Part shown: in pieces, positions 25,111 to 33,430 of the stretch | How the letters are laid out: every line of letters begins with the position of its first letter | Position numbering within the stretch: position 1 is the first letter of the stretch | The notes under the pieces: generated by a model | The model's database searches: none | Seen by the model: only the letters and a program-made list of their open reading frames with translations | Told to the model about the DNA's origin: nothing | Assembly (NCBI GenBank): GCA_963806145.1 | Contig: CAWDXD010000030.1 | Coordinates: 1 to 64,000, forward strand | Direction of reading: 5' to 3' | Length of the DNA: 64,000 nt | Source of the DNA: DASXKD01 sp963806145 | GTDB lineage: Bacteria; Actinomycetota; Actinomycetes; Streptosporangiales; Streptosporangiaceae | Program-made: the position numbers and the translations under genes

Positions 25111-25712
25111 AGGCCGGCCTTCCTGGCGGACATACGGCTGAGGGCAGCGGCGGCGCGCCCGGCCCGGGGAACCTCCCGGGCGGCTTGCGAGAGCCGCCAG
25201 GCCAGCGCGGCGACGGTGGCCAGCACGCAGGCGACCAGCACCCCGAGCACCAGGCCGCTTCGCGCGTCGGCGCTGCTGCCGATGGTGTGCACGACCGCGA
25301 GCGGCCAGGCGGCGTAGCCGACCCAGTGGATGCCCCGCCAGGCGCGCCGGCTCATCCTGGCGCGGGCCAGGCTGGTCAGGATCAGCGCGGCGACCAGGTC
25401 CAGGGAGATGGCCCCAAGGCCCAGCCAGAACGGCTTGTAGGCGGAGGTGAACGGGAGCACGGCCGCGGCCAGGCGGATCGTCACGTAGGGGTCCGCGATG
25501 GCGGTCACCACATGGATCGCCAGGAACGCCACCGCCAGCAGCGAGACGTTCCGGTGCAGGCCGGTGACCGCGAAGGCGGGCAGGCCGGGGAGCCGGCCCT
25601 GCCGGTTGACCAGGATGCCGAGCAGCACCACGGCGGTCAGCAGCAGCAGCGTCACCACCCCGGTCGCCCGGCTGGCGTACCAGAGCGCGGTGCTGCTGGT
25701 GATCCCGGTCAT
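25107..25712 (-). CDS. Ferric-reductase-like transmembrane protein (b-type haem domain)
   Basis: A 201-aa protein with about six membrane segments: ATGVVTLLLLTAVVLLGILV, LLAVAFLAIHVVTAIADPYV, AISLDLVAALILTSL, WRGIHWVGYAAWPLAVVHTI and others. Histidines HRNVSLLAVAFLAIHVV (two, 14 apart) and GIHWVGYAAWPLAVVH (two, 13-14 apart) are placed to ligate two haems as in the ferric reductase/NOX-like domain. It has no own flavin or NAD domain; the coupled NuoF-like protein may supply that role. First gene of the five-gene operon. Confidence 0.88.
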   Translation of the reverse strand: MTGITSSTALWYASRATGVVTLLLLTAVVLLGILVNRQGRLPGLPAFAVTGLHRNVSLLAVAFLAIHVVTAIADPYVTIRLAAAVLPFTSAYKPFWLGLGAISLDLVAALILTSLARARMSRRAWRGIHWVGYAAWPLAVVHTIGSSADARSGLVLGVLVACVLATVAALAWRLSQAAREVPRAGRAAAALSRMSARKAGL

Positions 25713-25855
25713 GGCCGGCGGCCCGGTCGCTGGAAGTTCATGTCCTCAGCATCACCGGCCCAGTACAGCGCCTTCTCTCCGCCGCCTCTGAATTACCTCT
25801 GAACGCGATGGCCTGGCAGAATGCGCGCGTCGGCGCCGTCAGCAGGGAGGTTCGC

Positions 25856-27232
25856 ATGTCTGCCCACACCGGGCGCGTCCGGCGCGCTGTGGGCAGGGCG
25901 GTCGTGGACGTCTCACCGCTGCGCCGCCACGCCGGCTTCCGGCGGCTGTGGACCGGCCAGCTCATCGCGTCGATGGGCAGCCAGCTCACCGTGGTGGCCG
26001 TGGGCTACCAGACCTACCGGCTCACCGGATCCACCGCGATGGTGGGCCTGGTCAGCCTGGGACAGCTCCTTCCGCTGCTGGCCGGCTCGCTGCTCGGCGG
26101 CCCGCTGGTGGACGCGTGGGACCGGCGCAGGGTCATGATGGCCACCCAGCTGCTGCTGGCCGCGGGGGTGACCGGGCTGGCGGTCAACTCGACGCTGCCG
26201 CACCCGCTGCTGTGGCCGCTTTTCGCCTGCACCGCCGAGTTGGCGGCGTTCCAGGGGGTGGACTGGGCGGCCCGCCGCGCGTCGCTGCGGAGCCTGGTGC
26301 CCCCGGCCGATCTGGCCGCCGCGCTGTCCGTGCAGTCCGCGGGGTTCCAGCTGACCCTGGTGGTAGGTCCCGCCGCGGCGGGCCTGCTCATCGCCAATGC
26401 CGGGTTCAGCCTCGTGTACTGGCTCAACGTGGTCGCGTTCGCGCTGGCGTTCCTCACCGTGGCGCGGCTGCCGTCGCTGCGGCCGGCCGGCGGGGGGCAG
26501 CCCGCCAGCGCCGCCTCACTGATCGGCGGGGTCCGCTACCTGAGGTCGAGCCCGCCGCTCGCCGGGGCCTTCCTTATCGACCTGGGCGCGATGGTCTTCG
26601 GCATGCCCAGGGCGCTGTTCCCGGCACTGGCGACGACCGTCTACGGCGGGGGAGCGGCCACGGTGGGTTACCTGAATGCCGCCGCGGGGTTTGGCGCGCT
26701 GGCGGGGTCGCTGCTGACCGGGCACATCGGGCGGGTGCGGCGGGCCGGCCGGGCGGTCGCGGTCTGCGTCGTGATCTGGGGCCTGGCCATCATGGGGTTC
26801 GGGTTCGTGCCGTGGCTGCCCGCGGCGCTGGCCCTGCTCGTGGTGGCAGGCGCCGCCGACGTGATCTCCTCGGTGTTCCGGATGGTGATCGTGCAGCGGG
26901 TCACCCCGGACGCCCTCCAGGGCCGGGTCAACAGCCTGATCTTCGTCGGTCTTCAGGGCGGCCCGCGGCTCGGCGACGCGGAAGCCGGTGCCGCGGCGGC
27001 GCTGGGCGGCCCGCAGTTCGCCGCCTGGTCCGGCGGCCTGCTCAGCGTGATCGCCGCCGTGGTGACCTGCGTGGCGATTCCGCAGTTCTGGCGGTACCGC
27101 ACCGAGCCCGGCCCGGCGCGCGGCGCGGGGGAGGGACCAGCCGGGGCACGGGGCACAGCCGCGGCCACAGAGCCAGCCGGCCGGGCCGCAAGCCCCGGAG
27201 AGGCCGGGCCGGAGCCGGGCCCGGCCGGCTGA
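25856..27232 (+). CDS. MFS exporter (EntS-like)
   Basis: The ATG follows AGGGAGG (25844-25850). 458 aa with about 12 membrane segments and the MFS loop GGPLVDAWDRRRVMMATQ after helix 2, plus LWTGQLIASMGSQLTVVAVG at the start and DALQGRVNSLIFVGLQGGPRLGD (in pieces) near the end, all as in EntS/bacterial multidrug exporters. The C-terminal about 45 residues are Gly/Ala/Pro/Glu-rich and cytoplasmic. It lies between the redox operon and the apbE pair but on the opposite strand. Substrate unknown. Confidence 0.92.
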   Translation: MSAHTGRVRRAVGRAVVDVSPLRRHAGFRRLWTGQLIASMGSQLTVVAVGYQTYRLTGSTAMVGLVSLGQLLPLLAGSLLGGPLVDAWDRRRVMMATQLLLAAGVTGLAVNSTLPHPLLWPLFACTAELAAFQGVDWAARRASLRSLVPPADLAAALSVQSAGFQLTLVVGPAAAGLLIANAGFSLVYWLNVVAFALAFLTVARLPSLRPAGGGQPASAASLIGGVRYLRSSPPLAGAFLIDLGAMVFGMPRALFPALATTVYGGGAATVGYLNAAAGFGALAGSLLTGHIGRVRRAGRAVAVCVVIWGLAIMGFGFVPWLPAALALLVVAGAADVISSVFRMVIVQRVTPDALQGRVNSLIFVGLQGGPRLGDAEAGAAAALGGPQFAAWSGGLLSVIAAVVTCVAIPQFWRYRTEPGPARGAGEGPAGARGTAAATEPAGRAASPGEAGPEPGPAG

Positions 27233-27352
27233 CGCCATCGGATTCCGGGGTCGTCCCCGGGCCAGCACGGAGGTCCGAGGCGGCTGGCCGCCTAAGCCAG
27301 CAGGGCCACGGCCCGGTGACGGAGGAACCGGGCCGCAGGCCACCGGGGGGTT

Positions 27353-27374
27353 CCAGGGGGGTCGCTCCCCCAGG
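27353..27374. terminator. Hairpin between MFS gene and apbE
   Basis: CCAGGGGGG and CTCCCCCAGG can form a stem of five G-C pairs plus two after an A-A mismatch, with a 4-5 nt loop. It lies between the convergent ends of the MFS gene (27232) and apbE (27383). Confidence 0.35.
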
Positions 27375-27382
27375 CCAGCACT

Positions 27383-28369
27383 TCAGGCGGCGGAGGGCTG
27401 TTCCGGCGGCCAGCCGCCGAGGTGGACGACGGCGCCGGACTCGGCCACCAGCCGGGCCGGGAGCCGCAGGCCGGCCAGCCAGGCCGGCGCGGCCTCACCG
27501 CGGATGATCGCCGCGGTGCTCGCGGCGTTCGCGTCGACGCAGGTAGCTGCCGCGACGGACGCGGTGCGCCACACCGGGGCGGCGGGCAGCCCGGAGCGGG
27601 GATCAAGGATGTGATGCAGCACATCGCCCCCGCGCCGCCAGCGCCGCGCGGCCGTGCTGGAGGTGGCCAGGCCACCGGAGTGGATCGCGATCACCGCGGA
27701 CGGGCCGGCCGGCGGGTCCTCGGGCCGCCCGGTGACGTCCTGGACCCGGATCCGCCACCCGCCGCGCGGGGCCGCCCCGGCCACCGCGATGTCCCCGCCC
27801 AGGTTGACCAGGACGCCGCAGCCGAGTTCCGCGGCGATTCGCGCCGCGGCGCGGTCCGCCGCCCAGGCCTTCGCGGTGGCGCCCAGGTCCAGTTGCGTGC
27901 CGCCGGGCAGGGACACCAGCCCGGCCGCCTCGTCCAGTTCGACCTCCCGCCAGCCGGGGACGCTGCGGACGGTCAGCCGCACCGGCGGGCCGTCCCGGCG
28001 CACCAGCGCGAAGTCGCGGTCGTAGCCGGCCGCGCTCAGCGCGCCGCCCACGGTCGGGTCCACGTCCCCGTCGGTGAGCCGGGCCGCCCGCAGCGCGACG
28101 GCCAGCGCCCCGGCCAGCAGCGGGCTGATCCGCACCGGGGTGGTACGGCCGCGCCCATCGGCCAGCGCGTCATCCAGCGCCGCGATCTCGGAGTCCGCGC
28201 GGAACCTGCTGCACGCCGCATCCAGGGCGGCGAGGTCTTCGGTGAGCATGCGCCGTGCTGGGGCCAGGGCCCGCAGGTCGGTGACCAGCAGGTGCACGCT
28301 GGTGCCGATCGCCTGCCAGGCCGCGGCCCCCTCCCGGCCACCGGGCCCGGCGGCGGCCGCGGCCAGCAT
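27383..28369 (-). CDS. apbE: ApbE-type FAD:protein FMN transferase
   Basis: A 328-aa protein. ApbE moves FMN from FAD onto a threonine of extracytoplasmic flavoproteins. Typical segments are AIGTSVHLLVTDLRAL, ACSRFRADSEIAALDDAL, VDPTVGGALSAAGYDRDFA, LDLGATAKAWAADRAA, NLGGDIAVAG, GGLATSSTAARRW, HHILDPRSGLPA and VDANAASTAAIIRG (Mg/FAD-binding). No N-terminal signal is visible, as in several actinobacterial members. The start overlaps the stop of the Ser-rich gene upstream (TGATG). No protein with the usual flavinylation motif (S/T-G-A-S/T context) is seen in the window. Confidence 0.95.
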   Translation of the reverse strand: MLAAAAAGPGGREGAAAWQAIGTSVHLLVTDLRALAPARRMLTEDLAALDAACSRFRADSEIAALDDALADGRGRTTPVRISPLLAGALAVALRAARLTDGDVDPTVGGALSAAGYDRDFALVRRDGPPVRLTVRSVPGWREVELDEAAGLVSLPGGTQLDLGATAKAWAADRAAARIAAELGCGVLVNLGGDIAVAGAAPRGGWRIRVQDVTGRPEDPPAGPSAVIAIHSGGLATSSTAARRWRRGGDVLHHILDPRSGLPAAPVWRTASVAAATCVDANAASTAAIIRGEAAPAWLAGLRLPARLVAESGAVVHLGGWPPEQPSAA

Positions 28370-28701
28370 CAGGACCCCCCGGACGTTGTCTGGCCGCCGG
28401 AACCCTGCGCGGAGGAGATCCCGGAGCCACCGGAGAATCCGGAGCTGGCCGAGGAGCCAGCGGAGCCCGAGGAACCGGAAACTGCCGAGGAACCCGAGCC
28501 GCTGGCGGACCCGGACGAACTGGACGAGGTGCCGGAGCCGCTGGCCGTGCTCGCGTGCGACGACCCGGGCAGGGCGTAGGCGAGGGCACCGGCCACGGCC
28601 AGGCCACCGGCGCCGATCGCGGCCGTGACCGCGCGCAGCCGCGCGCGCCCACGGCTACGGGCCGCGGCCGCTGCCACCGGGTTCGGCTGTTGCGAGTTCA
28701 T
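28369..28701 (-). CDS. Exported Ser/Gly-rich small protein coupled to apbE
   Basis: A 110-aa protein: basic N-terminus, one hydrophobic anchor (VTAAIGAGGLAVAGALAYAL), then about 65 residues almost entirely Ser, Gly, Ala and Thr, ending TTSGGS. The anchor-plus-Ser-rich-linker resembles the front of actinobacterial FMN-binding (PF04205) proteins that neighbour ApbE, but no FMN-binding domain follows. Either it is a truncated carrier or a distinct surface peptide. It overlaps apbE by one base, so the two are made together. Confidence 0.75.
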   Translation of the reverse strand: MNSQQPNPVAAAAARSRGRARLRAVTAAIGAGGLAVAGALAYALPGSSHASTASGSGTSSSSSGSASGSGSSAVSGSSGSAGSSASSGFSGGSGISSAQGSGGQTTSGGS

Positions 28702-28838
28702 GGGCTTCCCTTCGTCGTTCTCCCCGCAGTCTGCGGGCACTGAGTCGGGGAATCCTCGGAACAACCTCTGAGTGTCATCTGAGTGTGCGCCCGCGATCCC
28801 GGCGTGCGGGCGCTGGCAGCGATGCCCCGGCCGTGCCG

Positions 28839-29630
28839 CTAGTCGGCCAGGGTGCCCATGGACAGGTTGACGGTGGTTCCCGTCATCCCGCTCGCCTTGT
28901 CCGACGCCACGAAGACGGCTACGTTTGCCACCTCCTCAAGCGTCATGACCCGTCGCGTGTGGGTCGTGCCCGCCAAGTACCCGGTGAACTGTTCCCAGGT
29001 CAGGCCCGATGACTTGGCGCGGATCTCGGAGAGTTCCTTCATCGTGCCTGTCTCCGGTATGCCGTGTGGCCGCAGGCCGACCACGCGGATGCCGTGCGGT
29101 GCGAGCTCGGCGGACAGATCGCGGGTGAGTGCCTCCTTGGCGGCCATCGCCGGACCGTAGCCGCCGTTCATACGGGAGCCCATCCGCGCGGGGAGTGCGG
29201 TGACGGTCATGATCACTCCCGATTTCTTCGGGATCATGTGCGCTGCGGCCAGGTGCGCGGTCAGGAAGTACGACGCCGTGTAGGCCGTGATCGGCAGGGA
29301 GAACGTCTCGGTATCCAGGTCGGCCAGGGGGACGCCCAGAATCTTCGTGTCCGGGATGCCGATCGCGTTGAACGAGATGTCGACGCGGCCCGCCTTGTCG
29401 AGCACCGACAGCAGATGCCTGTCCACGGCCGGTTCGTCGAGCGCGTCGACCTCGGCCGCCTCCGCGGTTCCGCCAGCGGAAACGATGTCCTTGGCGACAG
29501 CTTCCACGTCTGCCTGGAGGCGCCCGGTGAGGAAAACCCTGGCCCCCTCGCCCGCGAAGGCGCGTGCGACCGCGCCGCCGATCGCGCCTCCGGCTCCGTA
29601 GATCACCGCAACCTTGTCTTGCAGAATCAT
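28839..29630 (-). CDS. Short-chain dehydrogenase/reductase
   Basis: A 263-aa classical SDR. The nucleotide motif reads VIYGAGGAIGGAVARAF (GxGGxIG-type), ISFNAIGIPDT replaces the usual NNAG, and the active site has TVTALPARMGSRMNGGYGPAMAAKEA, with Tyr and Lys in Y-x-x-A-M-A-A-K (seven residues apart, not the usual three) and Ser or Thr upstream. The ending GMTGTTVNLSMGTLAD is typical. Substrate unknown. It is divergent from an ECF sigma gene 148 bp away. A 4-bp-period spacing change in the YxxxK motif is worth noting. Confidence 0.9.
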   Translation of the reverse strand: MILQDKVAVIYGAGGAIGGAVARAFAGEGARVFLTGRLQADVEAVAKDIVSAGGTAEAAEVDALDEPAVDRHLLSVLDKAGRVDISFNAIGIPDTKILGVPLADLDTETFSLPITAYTASYFLTAHLAAAHMIPKKSGVIMTVTALPARMGSRMNGGYGPAMAAKEALTRDLSAELAPHGIRVVGLRPHGIPETGTMKELSEIRAKSSGLTWEQFTGYLAGTTHTRRVMTLEEVANVAVFVASDKASGMTGTTVNLSMGTLAD

Positions 29631-29778
29631 CTGTCTGGTTCCTCTCGTCGGAGATGTCGAGGATGCAGACACCGCGGCGCCAGTGAACCGGGCGCTCGGC
29701 GGCCGCCCAGTTCGCCCGCTGGCCGGTGTCTGTACAGGATGGAACTGCGGCAAGGTGCGGGAAGAAGGTGATGCGAGG

Positions 29779-30792
29779 GTGGAACTGGCAGCGGATGACT
29801 TGATCTCCAGGGCGCGGGCCGGGGACGGCGACGCGTTCCGGGAGCTGACCGAGCCGCACCACCGGGAGCTGCAGGTGCACTGCTACCGGATGCTCGGCTC
29901 CTTCCAGGACGCCGAGGATGCCCTGCAGGACACGCTGCTGGCCGCCTGGCAAGGCTTCGGCGGATTCGAGGGGCGCGCCTCGCTGCGCACCTGGCTCTAC
30001 CGGATCGCCACCACGCGGTGCCTCAACGCGCGGCGGTCGGCCAGCCGGCGAGCCGCCAGGGAGTGGAACATCCCCAAGGTCGAACCACCCGAGCCGACCC
30101 GGCTCGGCGAGGTCGTGTGGCTCGAGCCGTATCCCGACGCCCTGCTCGAGGGTGCGGCCGGCATGCCGCCAAGCCCGGAGGCCCGCTACGAGCAGAGCGA
30201 ATCCATCTCCCTGGCCTTCGTGACCGCGCTGCAGGTCCTGCCACCCCGCCAGCTTGCCGTGCTCATCCTGCGCGACGTCCTCGGATTCCACGCCAGTGAG
30301 GTGGCCGGCATGCTGGACTCGACCGTCGAATCGGTCAACAGCGCCCTCAAGCGGGCCCGCGCCAGCCTGCAGCGCCGGCGGCCGGCCACCGCCGGCCGCG
30401 AACGGCCGCCCGCCCCGGGCTCACCCGCCGAGGATGCGATCGTGGCGAAGTTCGTCAGCGCGTATGAGTCGGCCAACCTCGACGCGCTGGTGGCCCTGCT
30501 GACCGACGACGTGTTCATGTCGATGCCGCCGATGCCCTTCGAATACGAGGGCCGGGACATCGTGGCCCGCTTCTGCGCCGCCCTGTTCGGCGGCCGGAGG
30601 TTCGACCTCGTGCCGACGCGAGCCAACGGCCAGCCGGCGTTCGGGGCCTACCTGAGCGCCCCTACCGGGATCCGCCACGGGACCGGCCTCATCGTCCTTA
30701 CCCTCACCGGCGACCGGATCTGCGCCATGACCCGCTTCGAAAACAGCGTGCTGCCATGGTTCGGGCTACCGCGATCGCTGCCGAGCCGATAG
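29779..30792 (+). CDS. ECF sigma factor with C-terminal SnoaL-like domain (SigG/SigJ type)
   Basis: About 337 aa. Region 2: RARAGDGDAFRELTEPHHRE and LGSFQDAEDALQDTLLAAWQ; region 4: LPPRQLAVLILRDVLGFHAS with HTH EVAGMLDSTVESVNSALKRA. Residues about 215-335 form a SnoaL/NTF2-like domain (AIVAKFVSAYESANLDALVAL and FENSVLPWFGLP), which in this class replaces an anti-sigma factor as regulator. The GTG at 29779 gives the family N-terminus MELAADDLISRA; a GTG at 29755 is an alternative. It is divergent from the SDR gene, its likely target. Confidence 0.9.
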   Translation: MELAADDLISRARAGDGDAFRELTEPHHRELQVHCYRMLGSFQDAEDALQDTLLAAWQGFGGFEGRASLRTWLYRIATTRCLNARRSASRRAAREWNIPKVEPPEPTRLGEVVWLEPYPDALLEGAAGMPPSPEARYEQSESISLAFVTALQVLPPRQLAVLILRDVLGFHASEVAGMLDSTVESVNSALKRARASLQRRRPATAGRERPPAPGSPAEDAIVAKFVSAYESANLDALVALLTDDVFMSMPPMPFEYEGRDIVARFCAALFGGRRFDLVPTRANGQPAFGAYLSAPTGIRHGTGLIVLTLTGDRICAMTRFENSVLPWFGLPRSLPSR

Positions 30793-30805
30793 CCAGGACA
30801 CGCTC

Positions 30806-31465
30806 CTAGGTTTGCGGGCGCACCGAGTCGAGCACCAGGCGGAGCTTGGAGGCGGCGGGGGAGAGCCGGGCACCGGCCTCAAGCAGGAGCCGCCCGGCCT
30901 CGTCGAGGAGCCCGGCGGGCCCGCGGGCCAGTTCGATCTCCACCTCCCGCCACGCGGTCGCGGTGCGCCAGGCTGCCGGGTCCGGTGGGGCGCCCGTATC
31001 GCCTCGATCCTGATCCGGGAGCGAGCCCGTCACCTCGTCGTCGGCGACCTCAGCCAGCACCTGCCCGGCGGCATCGGTGAGCCGGCGCACCGTGCGGGTG
31101 GTCTGCAGCCGGGCGATCGGGCGCAGCGGCTGGCCGTGGATACATTCGGCCACCAGGCCCGCCAGCTGGTCCGGCACCGGCTCGCCGCCCGGGCCGAGCG
31201 GTGCGTGCACCTCGCGCCGGGCCTCGCCGCCCGCCGGAAGCTTCAGGTGCCAGCCGGCGTCGGTCCCGCCGGTACGCCGCCGCAGCGTGATGTGCGCCGC
31301 CGCCAGGTCCATACCGGGAGTGTCCAGGTAGACGGCGGTCAGGTGGTAGGTGTCGGGGCCGGTGACCGCCGCCACGCCGGGCACCGCGGACAGGTCAGGC
31401 ACCACGAATCCGGCGCCGACCGCGTACTTGCGCTCGATCTCGAGGGAGCTGTCGGGGGCGCTCAT
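30806..31465 (-). CDS. CYTH-domain protein (triphosphate tunnel fold)
   Basis: A 219-aa protein beginning with the CYTH signature LEIERKYAV and containing HLTAVYLDTPGMDLAAAHIT, LRRRTGGTDAGWHLKLP, and EVEIELARGP: alternating charged residues that line the tunnel and bind triphosphate and metal ions. Family members hydrolyse inorganic triphosphate or act as adenylyl cyclase or thiamine triphosphatase. No C-terminal CHAD domain follows. Convergent with the sigma gene (13 bp). Confidence 0.93.
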   Translation of the reverse strand: MSAPDSSLEIERKYAVGAGFVVPDLSAVPGVAAVTGPDTYHLTAVYLDTPGMDLAAAHITLRRRTGGTDAGWHLKLPAGGEARREVHAPLGPGGEPVPDQLAGLVAECIHGQPLRPIARLQTTRTVRRLTDAAGQVLAEVADDEVTGSLPDQDRGDTGAPPDPAAWRTATAWREVEIELARGPAGLLDEAGRLLLEAGARLSPAASKLRLVLDSVRPQT

Positions 31466-31528
31466 ACATGCGACCCTACGGCGTGGCCAGACCTGCCCGC
31501 GCTCCGCGGCGGGGAGCGCGGACAGGGG

Positions 31529-33256
31529 CTATTGCACCGTCACGTTGACGGTCGGGTACCCGGTGGCCCCGTTGGGTGGCGGCGGTGCGAGCGCCGAGGT
31601 CTGGGTGTAGCCGGTCTTATCCGTGGCGCGGGCCTCGATGACGTGGCTGCCGCGGGTCGCGTCCCACTCCCACACCCACTGCCGCCAGGTGTCGATGTCC
31701 GGCACCGCGGCCAGCCTGGCCTGATTCCAGTCGCCGCCGTCCACCCGCACCTCGACCGCCTCGACGCCCTTGTGCTGTGCCCAGGCGACGCCCGCGATGG
31801 GCGTGCGACCCGGGCGCACCGTGGCGGAACCGTTCGGCACGTCGATCCGCGACTCGGTCTTGATCGGCGCCTGCTGTGACCAGCCGCGGGTGGTCCAGTA
31901 GGCGTTTTCGCCAGCCCACGTCGTCACCTTGATGTCGGTGACCCACTTGCAGGCCGACACGTAGCCGTACAGGCCGGGGACCACCAGGCGGGCCGGGAAC
32001 CCGTGCGCGACCGGCAGCGGCGTCCCGTTCATCGCGACGGCGAGCATGGCGTCGCGCCCGTCCATGACCGTCTGCACCGGGGTGCCCGAGGTGAAGCCGT
32101 CGACCGACGTGCACAGCAACTGCTCGGCCCCGGCGCGGATCCCGGCGGCGCGCAGCAGCTTGGACAGGCTCGTGCCCAGCCACAGCGCGTTGCCGATGTA
32201 CGGGCCGCCCACCGGGTTGGACACGCAGCACAGCGTGATCCAGTCCTCGAGCAACGGGAGCTTGAGCAGCTCATCGAACGTGAGCGTCACCTCGTGGGCG
32301 ACCATGCCGTGGATCCGCAGCTGCCAGCTCGACGGCGGGACCTGCGGCAGCACCAGCGCGGTGTCCACCCGGTAGAACGAGTTGTTAGGAGTCACGAACG
32401 GACTGAGGCCGCCGATGTGCAGGTCTGTCCCCTCGGGCAGCGGCGGGGCGCGCTTGACCGGGGCCGGCAGCTTGATCGTCGCCCGGGCCTTCGACACGCT
32501 GCTGCGCTCCGCCAGGACGCGGCCGACCAGGCCGGCCCCCCCGGCCACCGCCACCGCCACCGAGCTGGCGACCAGAAACTGCCGCCGCCCGGACGGGGAC
32601 ACGTCGGCGGATGCCCGGTGCGCGCCGCCGGACGGCCGGTCAGCCAGCTCCGCGGGCTGCCGCGGCACCCAGGACGCGCCCGGCTCCGCCGCCCTGTCCG
32701 CCCCGGAGGGCTCCAGCGGGCCCGCGACCTCGCCGGGCGCGCCATCGGCGCCGACGGGAACGGGGACGTCGCCGGCGTCCTCGTGGGCAGCCTGGACGAG
32801 CCGCCACATGGCGAACAACCCGGCCGCGCCGCCTACCAGGGAGGGCAGGACATCGGCCGGGCCCGCGGTGGGGCGGGACAGCGCGGCGGCCAGGCCGACC
32901 GCGGTGAACACGATCAGGCCCACCACGCCGTAGCGGAACCGGCGCACCGCCGCGATGCCGATCACCGCGGCGAACACGGCGAGCAGCACCAGGATCCCGG
33001 TGACCAGCGCGGTCTTGTCGTTGGAGCCGAACGTCGAGATCGCGAAGTCCTTCACCGGCAGGGGCGTGAGGTCGATGCTGGCACCGCCCACGGCGACCAC
33101 GGGAGAACCCACGGAACCGGTGAGGCCCGCCACGAGCTGGCCCACACCCAGCGCGACAGCGGCGGTGATCAGGCCCGTGAAGAGGCCTGTGACGACGCCA
33201 GGCCGGGTTCGGGGCCGGCCTGGCGTGGCAAGTTGCGGATCGGAGGACACTGTCAC
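31529..33256 (-). CDS. Membrane-anchored sulfite-oxidase-family molybdopterin enzyme
   Basis: A 575-aa protein. The N-terminal third has about four membrane spans (VVTGLFTGLITAAVALGVG; ALVTGILVLLAVFAAVIGIA; YGVVGLIVFTAVGLAAAL) and a linker with a twin-arginine-like SGRRQFLVASSVAVAVAGG near 225. The catalytic domain has YRVDTALVLPQVPPSSW, ITLCCVSNPVGGPYIGN (the molybdenum-ligand cysteine in the CVSN segment), HGFPARLVVPGLYGYVSACKW and a C-terminal dimerisation domain (AVEVRVDGGDWNQARL). The GTG at 33256 lies directly after a SigK-type promoter, so the mRNA is probably leaderless. It is divergent from sigK, whose product likely drives it. Confidence 0.93.
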   Translation of the reverse strand: MTVSSDPQLATPGRPRTRPGVVTGLFTGLITAAVALGVGQLVAGLTGSVGSPVVAVGGASIDLTPLPVKDFAISTFGSNDKTALVTGILVLLAVFAAVIGIAAVRRFRYGVVGLIVFTAVGLAAALSRPTAGPADVLPSLVGGAAGLFAMWRLVQAAHEDAGDVPVPVGADGAPGEVAGPLEPSGADRAAEPGASWVPRQPAELADRPSGGAHRASADVSPSGRRQFLVASSVAVAVAGGAGLVGRVLAERSSVSKARATIKLPAPVKRAPPLPEGTDLHIGGLSPFVTPNNSFYRVDTALVLPQVPPSSWQLRIHGMVAHEVTLTFDELLKLPLLEDWITLCCVSNPVGGPYIGNALWLGTSLSKLLRAAGIRAGAEQLLCTSVDGFTSGTPVQTVMDGRDAMLAVAMNGTPLPVAHGFPARLVVPGLYGYVSACKWVTDIKVTTWAGENAYWTTRGWSQQAPIKTESRIDVPNGSATVRPGRTPIAGVAWAQHKGVEAVEVRVDGGDWNQARLAAVPDIDTWRQWVWEWDATRGSHVIEARATDKTGYTQTSALAPPPPNGATGYPTVNVTVQ

Positions 33257-33262
33257 ATCTTC

Positions 33263-33291
33263 TATTCGTTGTAGTCACCGGGAAGGATTGG
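33263..33291 (-). promoter_or_regulatory. SigK-type promoter for the molybdopterin enzyme
   Basis: On the minus strand: -35 CCAATCC (33291-33285), a 16-bp spacer, -10 CGAATA (33268-33263). Six bases after the -10 comes the GTG start at 33256. The boxes equal those of the sigK promoter at 33309-33337 and resemble the mycobacterial SigK consensus (CCATCC and CCGAAT-like). Confidence 0.75.
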
Positions 33292-33308
33292 CTACAGGCG
33301 GCAGAAGG

Positions 33309-33337
33309 CCAATCCGATCCGCCACCGGCCACGAATC
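33309..33337 (+). promoter_or_regulatory. SigK-type autoregulatory promoter for sigK-rskA
   Basis: CCAATCC (33309-33315), 16-bp spacer, CGAATC (33332-33337). It mirrors the minus-strand promoter at 33263-33291 in boxes and spacing, indicating that one ECF sigma factor reads both. The sigK ATG is about 93 bp further on. Confidence 0.75.
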
Positions 33338-33430
33338 ATAAGGAAGAGCGCCCACGGCGAAGTGCTATGGGAAAGCCCGCCCAGCCGCAGGGCGGGATAT
33401 GTGCCTGACGCCAGGATAGGGGACACGACG

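Noticed and set aside
29666..29732. Inverted repeat CAGACACC/GGTGTCTG between the SDR and sigma genes
   Set aside because: Arms are only 8 bp and about 50 bp apart; not enough to call an operator.
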